From: Rheinheimera sp. EpRS3
GTDB lineage: Bacteria; Pseudomonadota; Gammaproteobacteria; Enterobacterales; Alteromonadaceae
Assembly (NCBI RefSeq): GCF_001513785.1
Contig: NZ_LNQS01000010.1
Span: forward strand, 62,001-126,000
Direction: 5' to 3'
DNA: 64,000 nucleotides
Position 1 is the stretch's first letter. Each line of letters starts with the position of its first letter. Shown here piece by piece: positions 33,417 to 42,798 of this stretch. The position numbers and the translations under genes are program-made. The notes below the pieces were generated by a model. The model had not been told where the DNA came from. It did no database searches and saw only the letters and a list, made by a program, of their open reading frames with translations.

Positions 33417-34728
33417 TAACCTGCCCAAACTAAAGGTCTATGCCAATTCTAGTCTGGTTGGCGAGCTGACATTCATGTCACCAGGCAAATGCCAGTTTCA
33501 TTATGCAGCCAACTGGTTAGAGCAAGGCTTTGCCATTTCGCCACATATAAGTTTTCAGCAAACGGTATCATCTGAAACCTTGATCAACTTCCTGAAAAAC
33601 CTGCTCCCTGAAGGCGATGCTTTAAGTAGTTTGCTGAGTTACGAGCGCTTATCCAAAGATAATGTGCTTGCCATACTTAAAGCCATTGGGGCTGAAACCG
33701 CCGGCGCTCTATCGTTTCATAACAGCGAGCCTGCAGATGCCGTCAGCAAACTTCGGCCAATTACGGACGCAGAGCTGGCTGAGCGCCTTAGCAGCCAGGA
33801 CACGAGTCAACTGGTGTACTGGGACGGTAAGTTCCGGCTATCCGTTGCCGGTGTGCAAAACAAGCTTAATGTGTATGTTGATGAAAACCAGCAACTATCG
33901 CTGGCTGATGGCAACTACTCCAGCACGCATATTTTAAAATTCTCTGCTGCCAACTATCGCAGTATCGTCGTGAATGAGTTGTTTTGCATGCGCCTGGCTG
34001 CAGCAGTTGGCATTAATGTAGCCGAAGTACAACAAAGGCATTTTGGTGGCCACCATGCTCTGCTGGTTACCCGATTTGACCGCAAACGTACTGAACATGG
34101 CGTCAGCAAACACCATATGATTGATGCTTGCCAGGCATTAGATTTGCCTCCTGAGTATAAGTACGAACGCCAGTTTGGCGATGATCGCGACGTCGCCAAT
34201 ATCAGAGATGGCGTAAGTTTGAGTAAGCTCATTTCATTTGCCCGTCTTACTGCTGTGCCATTGCTAACCATCCAAAAAATGCTCGACTGGTTACTGTTTA
34301 ATCTGATTATTGGCAATAGTGATGCTCACGGTAAAAACATCAGCTTTTTTGTTGGCCGCAACGGCATTAGCCTTAGCCCCTTTTATGATTTAGTTTCCAT
34401 ACTGCATGAAGCACAACAACACCCTCAACTTAACACTGATTTGGCAATGGCAGTTGGCGACAACTTCGATATCAATACCATCACCGCATACGACTTACTG
34501 ACATTCGCAGACGAGGTTGGCCTCAAACCGGCACTGATTAAGCGCCGTCTGGACTCACTGGCTATACGCTGCCAAAATCTGGCCAATCGGCTGGATTTTA
34601 GTACAGACCAACTTACCGCCGAACAGCAAGCTCATATAAAAAACTTAACCCAACTCACTTTGCAACGTTGTGAATACTTTCTACAACAAAGCCGTCAATT
34701 TAATACAGTTTTACGAGAGGCTTTTTGA
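33403..34728 (+). CDS. hipA: HipA-type serine kinase toxin
   Basis: The toxin has 441 residues, the usual length. Motifs in order: N-terminal subdomain (HipA_N type, FLKNLLPEGDAL), loop SVAGVQNKL, strand THILKFS with the ATP lysine, catalytic loop IGNSDAHGKNIS with the aspartate base, and the metal aspartate in LSPFYDLVS. HipA kinases phosphorylate glutamyl-tRNA synthetase or related targets and cause dormancy. The SVAGVQ loop matches the autophosphorylation loop region, but the loop serine is placed differently from E. coli HipA. It is convergent with the condensin operon. Confidence 0.9.
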   Translation: MTGSDNLPKLKVYANSSLVGELTFMSPGKCQFHYAANWLEQGFAISPHISFQQTVSSETLINFLKNLLPEGDALSSLLSYERLSKDNVLAILKAIGAETAGALSFHNSEPADAVSKLRPITDAELAERLSSQDTSQLVYWDGKFRLSVAGVQNKLNVYVDENQQLSLADGNYSSTHILKFSAANYRSIVVNELFCMRLAAAVGINVAEVQQRHFGGHHALLVTRFDRKRTEHGVSKHHMIDACQALDLPPEYKYERQFGDDRDVANIRDGVSLSKLISFARLTAVPLLTIQKMLDWLLFNLIIGNSDAHGKNISFFVGRNGISLSPFYDLVSILHEAQQHPQLNTDLAMAVGDNFDINTITAYDLLTFADEVGLKPALIKRRLDSLAIRCQNLANRLDFSTDQLTAEQQAHIKNLTQLTLQRCEYFLQQSRQFNTVLREAF

Positions 34729-34833
34729 CCAGTAATACGCTGGCCCTAAAAACGCGATAGCCATACTGATCATGCAGCTTGTGGTGGTGCAGAGCAGAAA
34801 TTAGTGCTTACCCCTGCAGATAAACAGCCAAAG

Positions 34834-35703
34834 TCAGGCCTTTAAATTTATTACTGCTAGTCTCATCCCCAGCATATTCTGCTGCCTAAGCCCCTTTAAC
34901 TGCTGACAAAGCAACTCCTGATAAGGCTGGAATTCGGCCGCTACCGTTTTAGCTTTGACACCGGCGATAAAGCTTAGCTGCTTATCCGGTAGCATAGCCG
35001 GGCTGGCGTGTTGTTGCAGTGTGGCGAAATCTGGCAGCAGCATGGCACTGTAGTCTTCGTTTAAGGCGATGCTTACGCCTTTGGCGTCAAAATCGCCGAA
35101 GTAAAATGCCGGTTTATTTAAGCCTGACCATGCCATTTTCAGCGCTTTACAGCCGCTGCTGTACTGGCTGTCACCGCGATAGATAATCAGCGGTTGCTGA
35201 TACTGTAGTTGCAGCGTAAAAGCGTGCAGTTGGTAAAAACAATCCAGGTTTTCTACCACCAGCAGCGCATCAAATTGCGCCAGTGGCAGTTGCTGCCAGT
35301 CGATATCAATAAACTCTGCCGCTGTGCCCAGACCACTATCGACCGGCGTATTTAGTTTTAGTAAAACCCGTTGCTGGCGCGGCTGCAGGCCGATGCTTTT
35401 TAGCTCTTGCTGGCTGGATGCAGCATTATCCAGCCTGCTGTTCTGATTAAGTGCATCCAGATAGCAGGCTTGTTGTAGCTGGCGCTGCACACGGGCAATA
35501 TCGTTCAGCAACGCCAGGTTAAAGCTAAAGTGCGGCAGTTGCAGGCTGTTGCCCGGTACCAGCTCATGCTCGACACACCAGGCCAATACCTGCTGCACGG
35601 CTTTAACGCTGGTTTTTACCCGCTCGCTGCCACTGGCATTAAGCCGCTGTTGCAGTTGCTGCAAATAGCGCAGTGTTTGTGCGCTCAGCGGCGGGTAGCT
35701 CAT
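34834..35703 (-). CDS. Toprim nuclease subunit of the Mks/Wadjet operon (JetD/MksG-like)
   Basis: A 289-residue protein with a helical N-terminal part and a Toprim-like C-terminal domain. The acidic residues are in DALLVVENLDCF (glutamate) and YFGDFDAKGVSIAL (D-x-D), the pattern of topoisomerase-VI-like nucleases. In Wadjet systems JetD/MksG cuts plasmid DNA that the condensin complex has bent. It is the last gene of a four-gene operon. The ATG overlaps the kleisin stop as TGATG. It is shorter than typical JetD (about 400), lacking part of the N-terminal arm, so it is a distant relative. Confidence 0.75.
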   Translation of the reverse strand: MSYPPLSAQTLRYLQQLQQRLNASGSERVKTSVKAVQQVLAWCVEHELVPGNSLQLPHFSFNLALLNDIARVQRQLQQACYLDALNQNSRLDNAASSQQELKSIGLQPRQQRVLLKLNTPVDSGLGTAAEFIDIDWQQLPLAQFDALLVVENLDCFYQLHAFTLQLQYQQPLIIYRGDSQYSSGCKALKMAWSGLNKPAFYFGDFDAKGVSIALNEDYSAMLLPDFATLQQHASPAMLPDKQLSFIAGVKAKTVAAEFQPYQELLCQQLKGLRQQNMLGMRLAVINLKA

Positions 35704-36944
35704 CAGGCTGCCTGCAGGCTCAGGCTGATATCGCGAATAAGCAGCAGGCTGTTAACGGCACTGGCTGGCACTTCGTCGCGCTTAATGGCAAACATATGCT
35801 TTTCATCCTGCGGCAGCGCCTGATACTCGGCAATAATCTGGTACAGCCAGATTTCGCTGTCCCAGCTTAGCTGCTGCTCTGTCAGATAATCCAGCGCACT
35901 TAGCGGCCCGGCTTTATCAATCACCCGCAGGTAGAAGTTTTCCACGTCAGTTTTCAGCGCTTGCTGGCGGGCGGCAATTTCTTCATCTTCCATTACTGCG
36001 GCAAAACTGGCGCTTTGCTGATCCGGCAGGTTAATGGCAGCGGTTCTGGGTAACGCCCGCACCAGCTCGGCCAGGATCTGGCGTTCGCTGGCTTTATCCA
36101 GCGCAATGGCCGCTTGCGGCTGTATTGCTGCAGCCTGATTAAATAACACGGGAACATCAGAGCGGTTGGGATAATCGGCCGGCTGATACTTCGGGTGCTG
36201 GCGTAAAAACGCCGCCATATTGGTGATTAGCATTGAACGCGACTGCTGCTGGCGGAAGCGGGCTAACAGCTCGACCAGGCGTTTTTGTACTTCCAGCAGG
36301 CTGCTGTGATGCGAGCTAAGCTGGTTTTGTAGCTGGCTTACCAGCAACTTACGCAGCTGGTTATTACCTTCGGATAACTCAATCAGCTCGTTAAAATCCA
36401 GTAACACCAGGCCATCGAGCAAACGGCGTAATTGCTTTTGCGCCCGCTCGTTCTCGCGGATTTTATCATCCAGGCTGGCAACAAAACCAAAATCGCTGTT
36501 CAGCCGGTGCCATAAGCTGTCTATTGCTTCTTCAAACTGGCCGCTTAAATCGTGTACATGCTCGGTTAGCCGTTGCAGTTGCAGCTCGGCAACGCTGTAA
36601 TCGCTTTTGTACTGCGCATCGCGGTAGGCCTGCACCCGGTTGCGGATTTGTTCCAGCTTTTCTGCCACGTCGGCATTAATCTGGCGGCGGTTTTCATCGG
36701 CCACCATACTGGCAATCAGCTCGCTGACAAGCGGCCGCAGTGCCAGTGGCTGTTGCTCATCCGGGCGCCACAAAATACGCGCCGCAATCAGCTTTTTCAG
36801 CGCGCTTTCGCTAAAGGCGGCTTCATCAATAAAACCGTCCAGATAGCCCTGCATCAACGCTTTGTGGTGCTTGCCCAGCAGCGCCAGCCGTTCGGCGCCG
36901 ACGTTAAACAGGTTAGAGGCCGCGCCAGTATCCAGCGGCGCCAT
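35703..36944 (-). CDS. Kleisin-like subunit (JetA/MksF-like)
   Basis: A 413-residue mainly helical protein with an acidic coiled-coil centre (KLEQIRNRVQAYRDAQYKS..., ELQLQRLTEHVHDLSGQFEEAIDSLW). The N-terminal 90 residues resemble a winged-helix end (ALKKLIAARILWRPDEQQ), and the C-terminal tail is a small conserved domain. This is the profile of MksF/JetA, the kleisin that bridges two SMC heads in the bacterial condensin MksBEF. It starts at an ATG overlapping the kite gene stop as TAATG and precedes the nuclease gene. The assignment rests mainly on the operon context and architecture. Confidence 0.75.
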   Translation of the reverse strand: MAPLDTGAASNLFNVGAERLALLGKHHKALMQGYLDGFIDEAAFSESALKKLIAARILWRPDEQQPLALRPLVSELIASMVADENRRQINADVAEKLEQIRNRVQAYRDAQYKSDYSVAELQLQRLTEHVHDLSGQFEEAIDSLWHRLNSDFGFVASLDDKIRENERAQKQLRRLLDGLVLLDFNELIELSEGNNQLRKLLVSQLQNQLSSHHSSLLEVQKRLVELLARFRQQQSRSMLITNMAAFLRQHPKYQPADYPNRSDVPVLFNQAAAIQPQAAIALDKASERQILAELVRALPRTAAINLPDQQSASFAAVMEDEEIAARQQALKTDVENFYLRVIDKAGPLSALDYLTEQQLSWDSEIWLYQIIAEYQALPQDEKHMFAIKRDEVPASAVNSLLLIRDISLSLQAA

Positions 36945-37564
36945 TACAACATCGCCTGCTGGGTTGGGGTGTCATCTACCGGCAGATGCTCTTCATCGCG
37001 GATAAAACGAATAACATCAATTAAATAGTCAATTTTGCCGGTAACAATATAGTACTGCCGGTCGCTGTGTGGTTGCAGCAGGTAGCCGTGCTCTTTTAAG
37101 CGGCGGAAAATCAGCTTTACCTGGTTGTCCAGCGCGTCGCTCTGGCTGTTAAAAAAGCGGTCGCTGGCCAGTTGGTTTAAGCGCTGGCGCAGGCTTTGGT
37201 TATCCTCGGTGCGCAGCACAAATTCCTGCAGCTTAATGGTATCTCCGGCGGTTAAAGCGCTGTCGCGGCCCAGGGTTTCCTGCACCAGTTGCAGCCATTC
37301 CAGCAGCGGCAACAGCGATTGCACAGTTAAGGCAAACTGGCCGCTTAATTGCTCGCGCGCGGCTTTATTCAGCTCGTGATACGCCAGAAAATACACGCTG
37401 TTATCGTCATTGCTAACTAAACGACGGTTTAACGGCCGCAGGTAGTGGTTAATATCCTGCTGCGTTTGTTCCTGGCTTAAATGGCGGAATGCATCTTCGT
37501 CGCTAACCTGGCAGATAAAATCACCGGCCAGCAGCCGTTCCAGTAAAGGACCATGTTGTAACAT
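36944..37564 (-). CDS. Kite-like winged-helix subunit (JetB/MksE-like)
   Basis: A 206-residue tandem winged-helix protein, typical of MksE/JetB (kite) subunits. The start LLERLLAGDFICQVSDEDAFRHL and the second domain NQLASDRFFNSQS...LIFRRLKEHGYLLQPHSDRQYYIVTGKIDYLIDVIRFIRDE match the kite layout, where the last wing binds the kleisin. The ATG overlaps the SMC stop as TGATG. The operon order and one-base overlaps argue for one complex made in fixed ratio. The gene may tolerate other names (condensin MksE). Confidence 0.8.
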   Translation of the reverse strand: MLQHGPLLERLLAGDFICQVSDEDAFRHLSQEQTQQDINHYLRPLNRRLVSNDDNSVYFLAYHELNKAAREQLSGQFALTVQSLLPLLEWLQLVQETLGRDSALTAGDTIKLQEFVLRTEDNQSLRQRLNQLASDRFFNSQSDALDNQVKLIFRRLKEHGYLLQPHSDRQYYIVTGKIDYLIDVIRFIRDEEHLPVDDTPTQQAML

Positions 37565-40500
37565 CAGCTGGCCTCCTGTTGCCGCTGTGCCAGCCGCTCA
37601 GCTAACCGGCTGGTTTTAGGTTGAATACGTTTTAACTGGCGTTTGCTCGGATCTTGCTGGCTGGGTTCAATTAAATAACGGTGTTTAAACAGCATCAGCA
37701 CGTCAGACTCGGGGTTAGGAAAGGCACCGACAATAATAATGTTGTTGGCGCTACAGGCTGCAAACAGTTTCTCTACGTTGTGGTACGCCAGGGTGCCGAT
37801 TTCATCTATCGGCCAGTGAATCGCCACTTTGGCCTCACCACGCAATAAGCGGGTAAAGGCCAGCAGGTACTTACATAAAATAAGATAGGCCATACCGTGG
37901 CTGGATGACTCCAGCAGTTGGCGGTCATTTTTAATCACCAGCTCGGAGCCGCCTTCGCTCAAATGCAGCTCAAGCCGCAGCAAAGATTCAATAGTGTATT
38001 GCTCATCGGCACGCAGCAGCTCTACCACATCGGCCAGCGCATTAAGGTACTGCTCTGAAGGCAGCGCTTTGCCCGAGGCGCCCCAGTCGTCGTACAGTTT
38101 GGCAAAGTGTTTCAGTGGCTGCCAAAAGCCCAGCTCGTCAATGGTAGATAAAATACGCACTTCGGATTTACTGATGCCTTCTAGCACCAGATCGTCGGCC
38201 ACCGCTTCGCTTAAGCGGCGGCTTTGCAGGGCAATGCGGCGGTTAATGTCGCTGAATACGGTAAAGAACTTTTTCAGATCGCCGCCAATGTTTTCGCCCA
38301 TTTCCAGCAACTGCTGTTGCTGATCTTGTAAGATCCGCAGTAAGTCGGCCAGTATCGGCAATTGCTGGCGTTTACCGGCGTACTCGGGCAGTTTGCGTTT
38401 TTCGTGCTCCAGCCGGTCAAGAAACTCGCTGCCGGCATCTTTGCTCAGCGTGGTTTCAAACTGTTCCAGTTGTAATTTTAACTGCTGATCCAGCTTGCTG
38501 CGCTGCTCCAGCGCTTCATTGCTGCGGGCTAAGCGCTCCACTAAATCGGCTGAAGCCGTAAGCACAGCCGGTGTCACCTCGGCCAAATGCAACTCGGCCA
38601 GTTTTAGCAGCAACGGCTTTAACTGGCTTAGCCAGACATCGGCCTGCTGCATTTTGTCCTGCCACTGGCGTTTTTGTTCATCCAGCCGTTTCTGGCTGGC
38701 AGCAAAATCAGCTTTTAACTGGCTAAGCAGCTGGCTTAGTTCACGTTGTTGTTGTTTTAATTCGGTTTCTTTGCTCAGTAATTGCGGCCGCAGCTGCTGC
38801 CAGTCCAGTTGCATAAAGCGTTGCCACTGCGTCAGTTCGTCCTGGCGGCTTTCGGTGGCTTTAATATCGGTTTTCAGTTGCTCCTGGCGCTGCTTCAGCT
38901 CGACCAGCCGTTTCGGATCTATGCCCTTGGCCGATAACTCTTCGTTAAACGCCTGCTGCAACTCACTAAGCTGTTGTTTATTGTCGTCGCGTTTGCGCTC
39001 CAGCTGGCGTTCCAGCTCGTCCAGTTGTTCATCAAATACCTGTAGTTCGGCCTGCCAGTCGGCTTTCAGCTCAATTTTTTGTGTTTGATGATCGGCTTTA
39101 AGCGCCTGTAAATCCTGTTGTTGCTGCTGTTGCAGTTTTTCCAGTTGCTGTTGCTGCTCTGCCAGTTCGGCACGCGCACTGGCCTGGCGCTGTTTAATCA
39201 GCTCGCGTTGGGCGGCTTCCAGCCGGTTACGGGCATCGCGGGCGTAGTCAATATTCTGCTCAGCCTGGGTATATTGCCACTGCGCCTGCTCCAGTTGAGC
39301 CTGCACCAGCTCGGCTTGCTGATGGCTGTCTTTCAGCGTTTTTTCGGCGGCAGCCTTAGCAGCCGTTGTCTGCTCCAGTTGTTGCTCTGCACTGTGTATG
39401 CGGTGACGGATGGCGGCTTCATCCTGAGCGTAGTCGGGCGTATCTATTGCCGCCAGCTCCAGTTGCAGGCCATACAAACTGTCGCCCAGTTCTGCCAAAT
39501 GCGGCTGTAAATCCTGCCGTTCTAATAAACGCTCGTCCAGCACCTTACCCAGCTTTTGCTCCCAACCGCTGTAATGCAGGCGCAGATAATGCCGCAAACT
39601 GCCCTGCTCCGGTGTCAGCTGGCGGTGTAGTTGCTGCAGTTGTTGTTCAGCCAGATGCCGCGCTTTACTGGCGTGTTCCAGTTGCTTATCGGCCTGCTCA
39701 CGCTGTTGCCGGGCTTGCTGATATTGCTGCTGCAGTTGCTGCACCTGCCGCGCCTGCTGCTGGGCCTGCTGCTGGGTTTGCTCCAGCCTAAGCTCGGCAC
39801 TACGCAATTCATCATGCTCGGCGTCGGTTAACGCTGAATGGCTCAGTTGGCTTTGCAGTACCGCAATGCCATTGCTGCACTGGGTTAATTGCTCGGCAAA
39901 GCGCTGTTGTTGTTGCTGTAAACGCTGCGAAAAGGCGTTTTCGAGCGCCGAGAGTTTAGTGTCTTGCTGCTCGCGGGTGCTGTCTTTTTGCTGTTGCAGT
40001 TGTTTGGCTTTACCCCGCTGTTGCTCACTTAAGCGGTTAAAAGCCTCAAGCAATTTGGCTTTACGCTGCTCTAACTGACGCTCCATATCGCCATGTTGCT
40101 CTACCATCAGTTGGTATTGTTCCAGCAATTCCTGCAGAGTGTCGCGCCACAATGGCAGCGCGTCGGTATCTCGCTGCAGTTTGGCCATATCGCGGCTTTC
40201 AAAGCTATCGTACTGCTGTTGCAGCTGATCTAACCGCGCGCTGGTTTCGGTTAAATCTGCTTCAGCTTTGCTCAGTTTACTGTTTTGCTCCATCTGCTGC
40301 TGTTCAAACTGCTGCTTTAAATGTTGCAGCTGGCCGCGCAATAGCTGCACCTGTTGCTCGGCATCGGCCTTTTGCAGTTTTTGTTGCTGCTCGTCCTGCT
40401 GCAATAACGGCAGTAGTGCTGCCAGCTGGGCTTCAGCACTGTCCAGTTGTAATGCCAGTTGTTTTAAGCGTTCAAAATCCTGTTGTAGTTTGTCCAGCCG

Positions 40501-41229
40501 CATCGACTGGCGCATTTGCTGGATCCACTCGCGCGCCTTGGTGTTTTTCACCTTGGTAGTAGGCAGAGTTACGCCGTCTTCTTCAAAAATGGCCGCTAAC
40601 ATCGCTTTTAGCGTATCCATTTTGCCTTCTTTGGCATGCACGGCGCTAACCAGCTTTTCAATATGGCGCAGCTTATGGCCACTGCTAACCAAACTAAAGC
40701 TGGCCGCTAAGCGGCGCAATTTTACGCTATCGGCGTTGTTGCCACGCAGTGCTGCGGCGTCGTTCTGAATAATGCTGCGGTATTCACTGGTCGCACTGAT
40801 TTTATGCGATACCTGCACCTCAGCCAGACTGCGCATTGCAGCGGCCCAGTCGTTATAGCTGTGGCCTTTTACGCCCTCTGCAGTGTGCTGCAAATACTGG
40901 TCGCTATGGTAAGGCGCATTGATAAAGCGGTAATCAACACCGCCATCATTTTTGCGCGTTAATACCACCTGGCAAATATCGCCGTTCTCGCGCTGATATT
41001 CATACACGATATAACTATTAGAAAACGGCAGATAAAATTCATCAAACTTTTTGCGGGTTTTCGGTACCACACGGTTGGGCTGCTCACCAAAAAATACCGG
41101 CACCAGGCGTTGTAAGGTGGTTTTACCCGAGGCATTAGTACCGCAGATATTGGTGTGTTCATCCAGTTGCAGTTCCACGACACCAGGCAGGTGGGTGTGA
41201 ATAAGCACAATACGAAGTAATTGAGACAT
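37564..41229 (-). CDS. SMC-like ATPase of the Mks/Wadjet operon (JetC/MksB-like)
   Basis: A 1221-residue SMC/SbcC-type ATPase. The Walker A is CGTNASGKTTLQRL at about 28-41, with a long glutamine-rich antiparallel coiled coil in between (about 260-1000) and the head completed at the C-terminus (ABC-like SSHGMAYLILCKYLLAFTRLL, Walker B VAIHWPIDEIGTL near 1140). JetC/MksB uses ATP to extrude DNA loops and detect circular plasmids by size. The first gene of the operon, it is followed by kite, kleisin and Toprim genes. Canonical Mks/Wadjet loci have the SMC gene third, after kleisin and kite. The D-loop and signature are degenerate compared with MukB. Confidence 0.82.
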   Translation of the reverse strand: MSQLLRIVLIHTHLPGVVELQLDEHTNICGTNASGKTTLQRLVPVFFGEQPNRVVPKTRKKFDEFYLPFSNSYIVYEYQRENGDICQVVLTRKNDGGVDYRFINAPYHSDQYLQHTAEGVKGHSYNDWAAAMRSLAEVQVSHKISATSEYRSIIQNDAAALRGNNADSVKLRRLAASFSLVSSGHKLRHIEKLVSAVHAKEGKMDTLKAMLAAIFEEDGVTLPTTKVKNTKAREWIQQMRQSMRLDKLQQDFERLKQLALQLDSAEAQLAALLPLLQQDEQQQKLQKADAEQQVQLLRGQLQHLKQQFEQQQMEQNSKLSKAEADLTETSARLDQLQQQYDSFESRDMAKLQRDTDALPLWRDTLQELLEQYQLMVEQHGDMERQLEQRKAKLLEAFNRLSEQQRGKAKQLQQQKDSTREQQDTKLSALENAFSQRLQQQQQRFAEQLTQCSNGIAVLQSQLSHSALTDAEHDELRSAELRLEQTQQQAQQQARQVQQLQQQYQQARQQREQADKQLEHASKARHLAEQQLQQLHRQLTPEQGSLRHYLRLHYSGWEQKLGKVLDERLLERQDLQPHLAELGDSLYGLQLELAAIDTPDYAQDEAAIRHRIHSAEQQLEQTTAAKAAAEKTLKDSHQQAELVQAQLEQAQWQYTQAEQNIDYARDARNRLEAAQRELIKQRQASARAELAEQQQQLEKLQQQQQQDLQALKADHQTQKIELKADWQAELQVFDEQLDELERQLERKRDDNKQQLSELQQAFNEELSAKGIDPKRLVELKQRQEQLKTDIKATESRQDELTQWQRFMQLDWQQLRPQLLSKETELKQQQRELSQLLSQLKADFAASQKRLDEQKRQWQDKMQQADVWLSQLKPLLLKLAELHLAEVTPAVLTASADLVERLARSNEALEQRSKLDQQLKLQLEQFETTLSKDAGSEFLDRLEHEKRKLPEYAGKRQQLPILADLLRILQDQQQQLLEMGENIGGDLKKFFTVFSDINRRIALQSRRLSEAVADDLVLEGISKSEVRILSTIDELGFWQPLKHFAKLYDDWGASGKALPSEQYLNALADVVELLRADEQYTIESLLRLELHLSEGGSELVIKNDRQLLESSSHGMAYLILCKYLLAFTRLLRGEAKVAIHWPIDEIGTLAYHNVEKLFAACSANNIIIVGAFPNPESDVLMLFKHRYLIEPSQQDPSKRQLKRIQPKTSRLAERLAQRQQEAS

Positions 41230-41341
41230 AGCGCATCCTGTCAGCCGCGCTGTAGTTGTCTGCGTAAATGGCGCGCGGCGGGTATCAAATATTGCCGGTT
41301 ATTATCCACGGAATGAATGCAAACGCCAGCAAAACGCTAGC

Positions 41342-42469
41342 TTAGTCGGTTATTACCGGCTTCTTACTCAAGGTACGCCAGCACCATTCTAATGGCCCTT
41401 GGTTAAAGTGGCTGAAGTACCAGCGGCAGAACAGCAGTTGCAGCACAATCATGCTTATAGCAATACCCAGCAACGCAGCACGATCGAGGCTGGCGAACCA
41501 GTCTGGCCGTATTACACGAAACAGTAATACCATCAGTAGCGTCTGGCTGATATACAGCGTGAAGGCCATCCTGCCACAGGGTGCCAACCATCGTTTTAAC
41601 CAGCTATTTTCGCGCCAGTTAATAAGCATGCTGGCAAACGACAACGCCATTAGTAACATTGCCACCTGTTCCCACGGCAGCGCAGTGTTCAGATCATAAG
41701 CGTAACCGGTAATATGGTCTGTCAAAACAGTGACAGTACTGATAGCAAAGGCAAGCCAGAACAGCATTTTTGTTGTTGCCATGCTGTAGCCTCTGTCAAA
41801 CCAGGCACTTTTATACAACGAAACACCAAACAGCATTAGCGCTGCAATTAACCAATATAAAGACAATGCAAAGGCTATCAGCATAAACATGGCATAAATC
41901 ACATTCTGTATTATTTGCTCATGGTAAGGTCCGGCCCAAAACTGCTGCTCAGCGGCTACCATCTCAGCAGTTAAAGGCAGTAAAGGTTCAGCCTGAGCAA
42001 ACAACAAATAAACGGCATAAAACAGCGGCAAAACCAAACCATAAGCAAAAAACCGCACCGCTTTGCGCCATAAAACGCCACTATCCAGTTGCAGATAACC
42101 CCGTTTTAACACCATAAGCCCGGCCAGCGCATACCAGAGTAAAATATCGCCACTCCACAGCAGAATGCCATGCAACAGCCCAAACAACCCCAGCCAATAC
42201 AGCCGGCGTTGCAGATACGCTGCGCCATACTTATGGAAAATCAAAAACATACCAACACCAAATAATAAATTAAATAGTGTCAGAAAACGGCCGGATATTA
42301 ACAGGGTCTGTAAGTTGTATAAGCTGGTATCCAGTAAGCTGACACCGGCCTCATGCCAGATCAGGCTATGCGAGTAATCGAAGGGATAAGCGAAGGCAAA
42401 AATGTTCATCAGCAATATGCCCAAAACGGCAAAACCACGAATGATGTCAAGCTGAGCCAAGCGCTGCAT
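41342..42469 (-). CDS. DUF418 family membrane protein
   Basis: A 375-residue protein with about nine membrane helices. The start RLAQLDIIRGFAVLGILLMNIFAF is the diagnostic N-terminal block of DUF418 proteins, and the end GRMAFTLYISQTLLMVLLF ... FSHFNQGPLEWCWRTLS is the DUF418 domain itself. The family resembles acyltransferase-3 membrane proteins and is linked to envelope modification, but no reaction is known. There is no operon partner: 112 bases separate it from the SMC gene, which is on the same strand. Confidence 0.87.
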   Translation of the reverse strand: MQRLAQLDIIRGFAVLGILLMNIFAFAYPFDYSHSLIWHEAGVSLLDTSLYNLQTLLISGRFLTLFNLLFGVGMFLIFHKYGAAYLQRRLYWLGLFGLLHGILLWSGDILLWYALAGLMVLKRGYLQLDSGVLWRKAVRFFAYGLVLPLFYAVYLLFAQAEPLLPLTAEMVAAEQQFWAGPYHEQIIQNVIYAMFMLIAFALSLYWLIAALMLFGVSLYKSAWFDRGYSMATTKMLFWLAFAISTVTVLTDHITGYAYDLNTALPWEQVAMLLMALSFASMLINWRENSWLKRWLAPCGRMAFTLYISQTLLMVLLFRVIRPDWFASLDRAALLGIAISMIVLQLLFCRWYFSHFNQGPLEWCWRTLSKKPVITD

Positions 42470-42798
42470 AAAAACCTGCTGAAACGACAGACATGAAAAC
42501 AGCTGCTGTTTCGTTTTAATTTAGTGAACAGAAAGTATGTTTAATTTGTGCTGAAAACTCAACAAACAAATTTAAAACAGTTGGTTAAGTTGTTCTTATG
42601 CGGGCAACGTCAGGCCGGGTATAACGCACCACTAATGTGCATGAACAAAATGCACAAAATCAGCAAAACGCTCTAATTGCAGCTTAAGCACACAATGTTG
42701 AGCAAAACCCTGTTTGCTTCCAGGCTTGCGTTGCGGCCTGAGTTCATTTGCTGTTCAGCCGCTACAAAAATAAAACTATGATCAACAGGGCTGGATAG
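42470..42798. other. Divergent control region, no gene seen
   Basis: A 329-bp A+T-rich stretch lies between the DUF418 gene (minus) and the porin gene (plus). It contains an inverted repeat TGTGCAT-N7-ATGCACA at 42636-42656, a possible operator for the response regulator at 48753. A GGATAG before the porin start is a weak ribosome site. No open frame or convincing promoter boxes are visible. Confidence 0.5.

Noticed and set aside
37564-41229. Plus-strand open frames inside the SMC gene rich in serine and cysteine
   Set aside because: They are mirror images of the glutamine-rich coiled coil in the other strand, with no ribosome sites.
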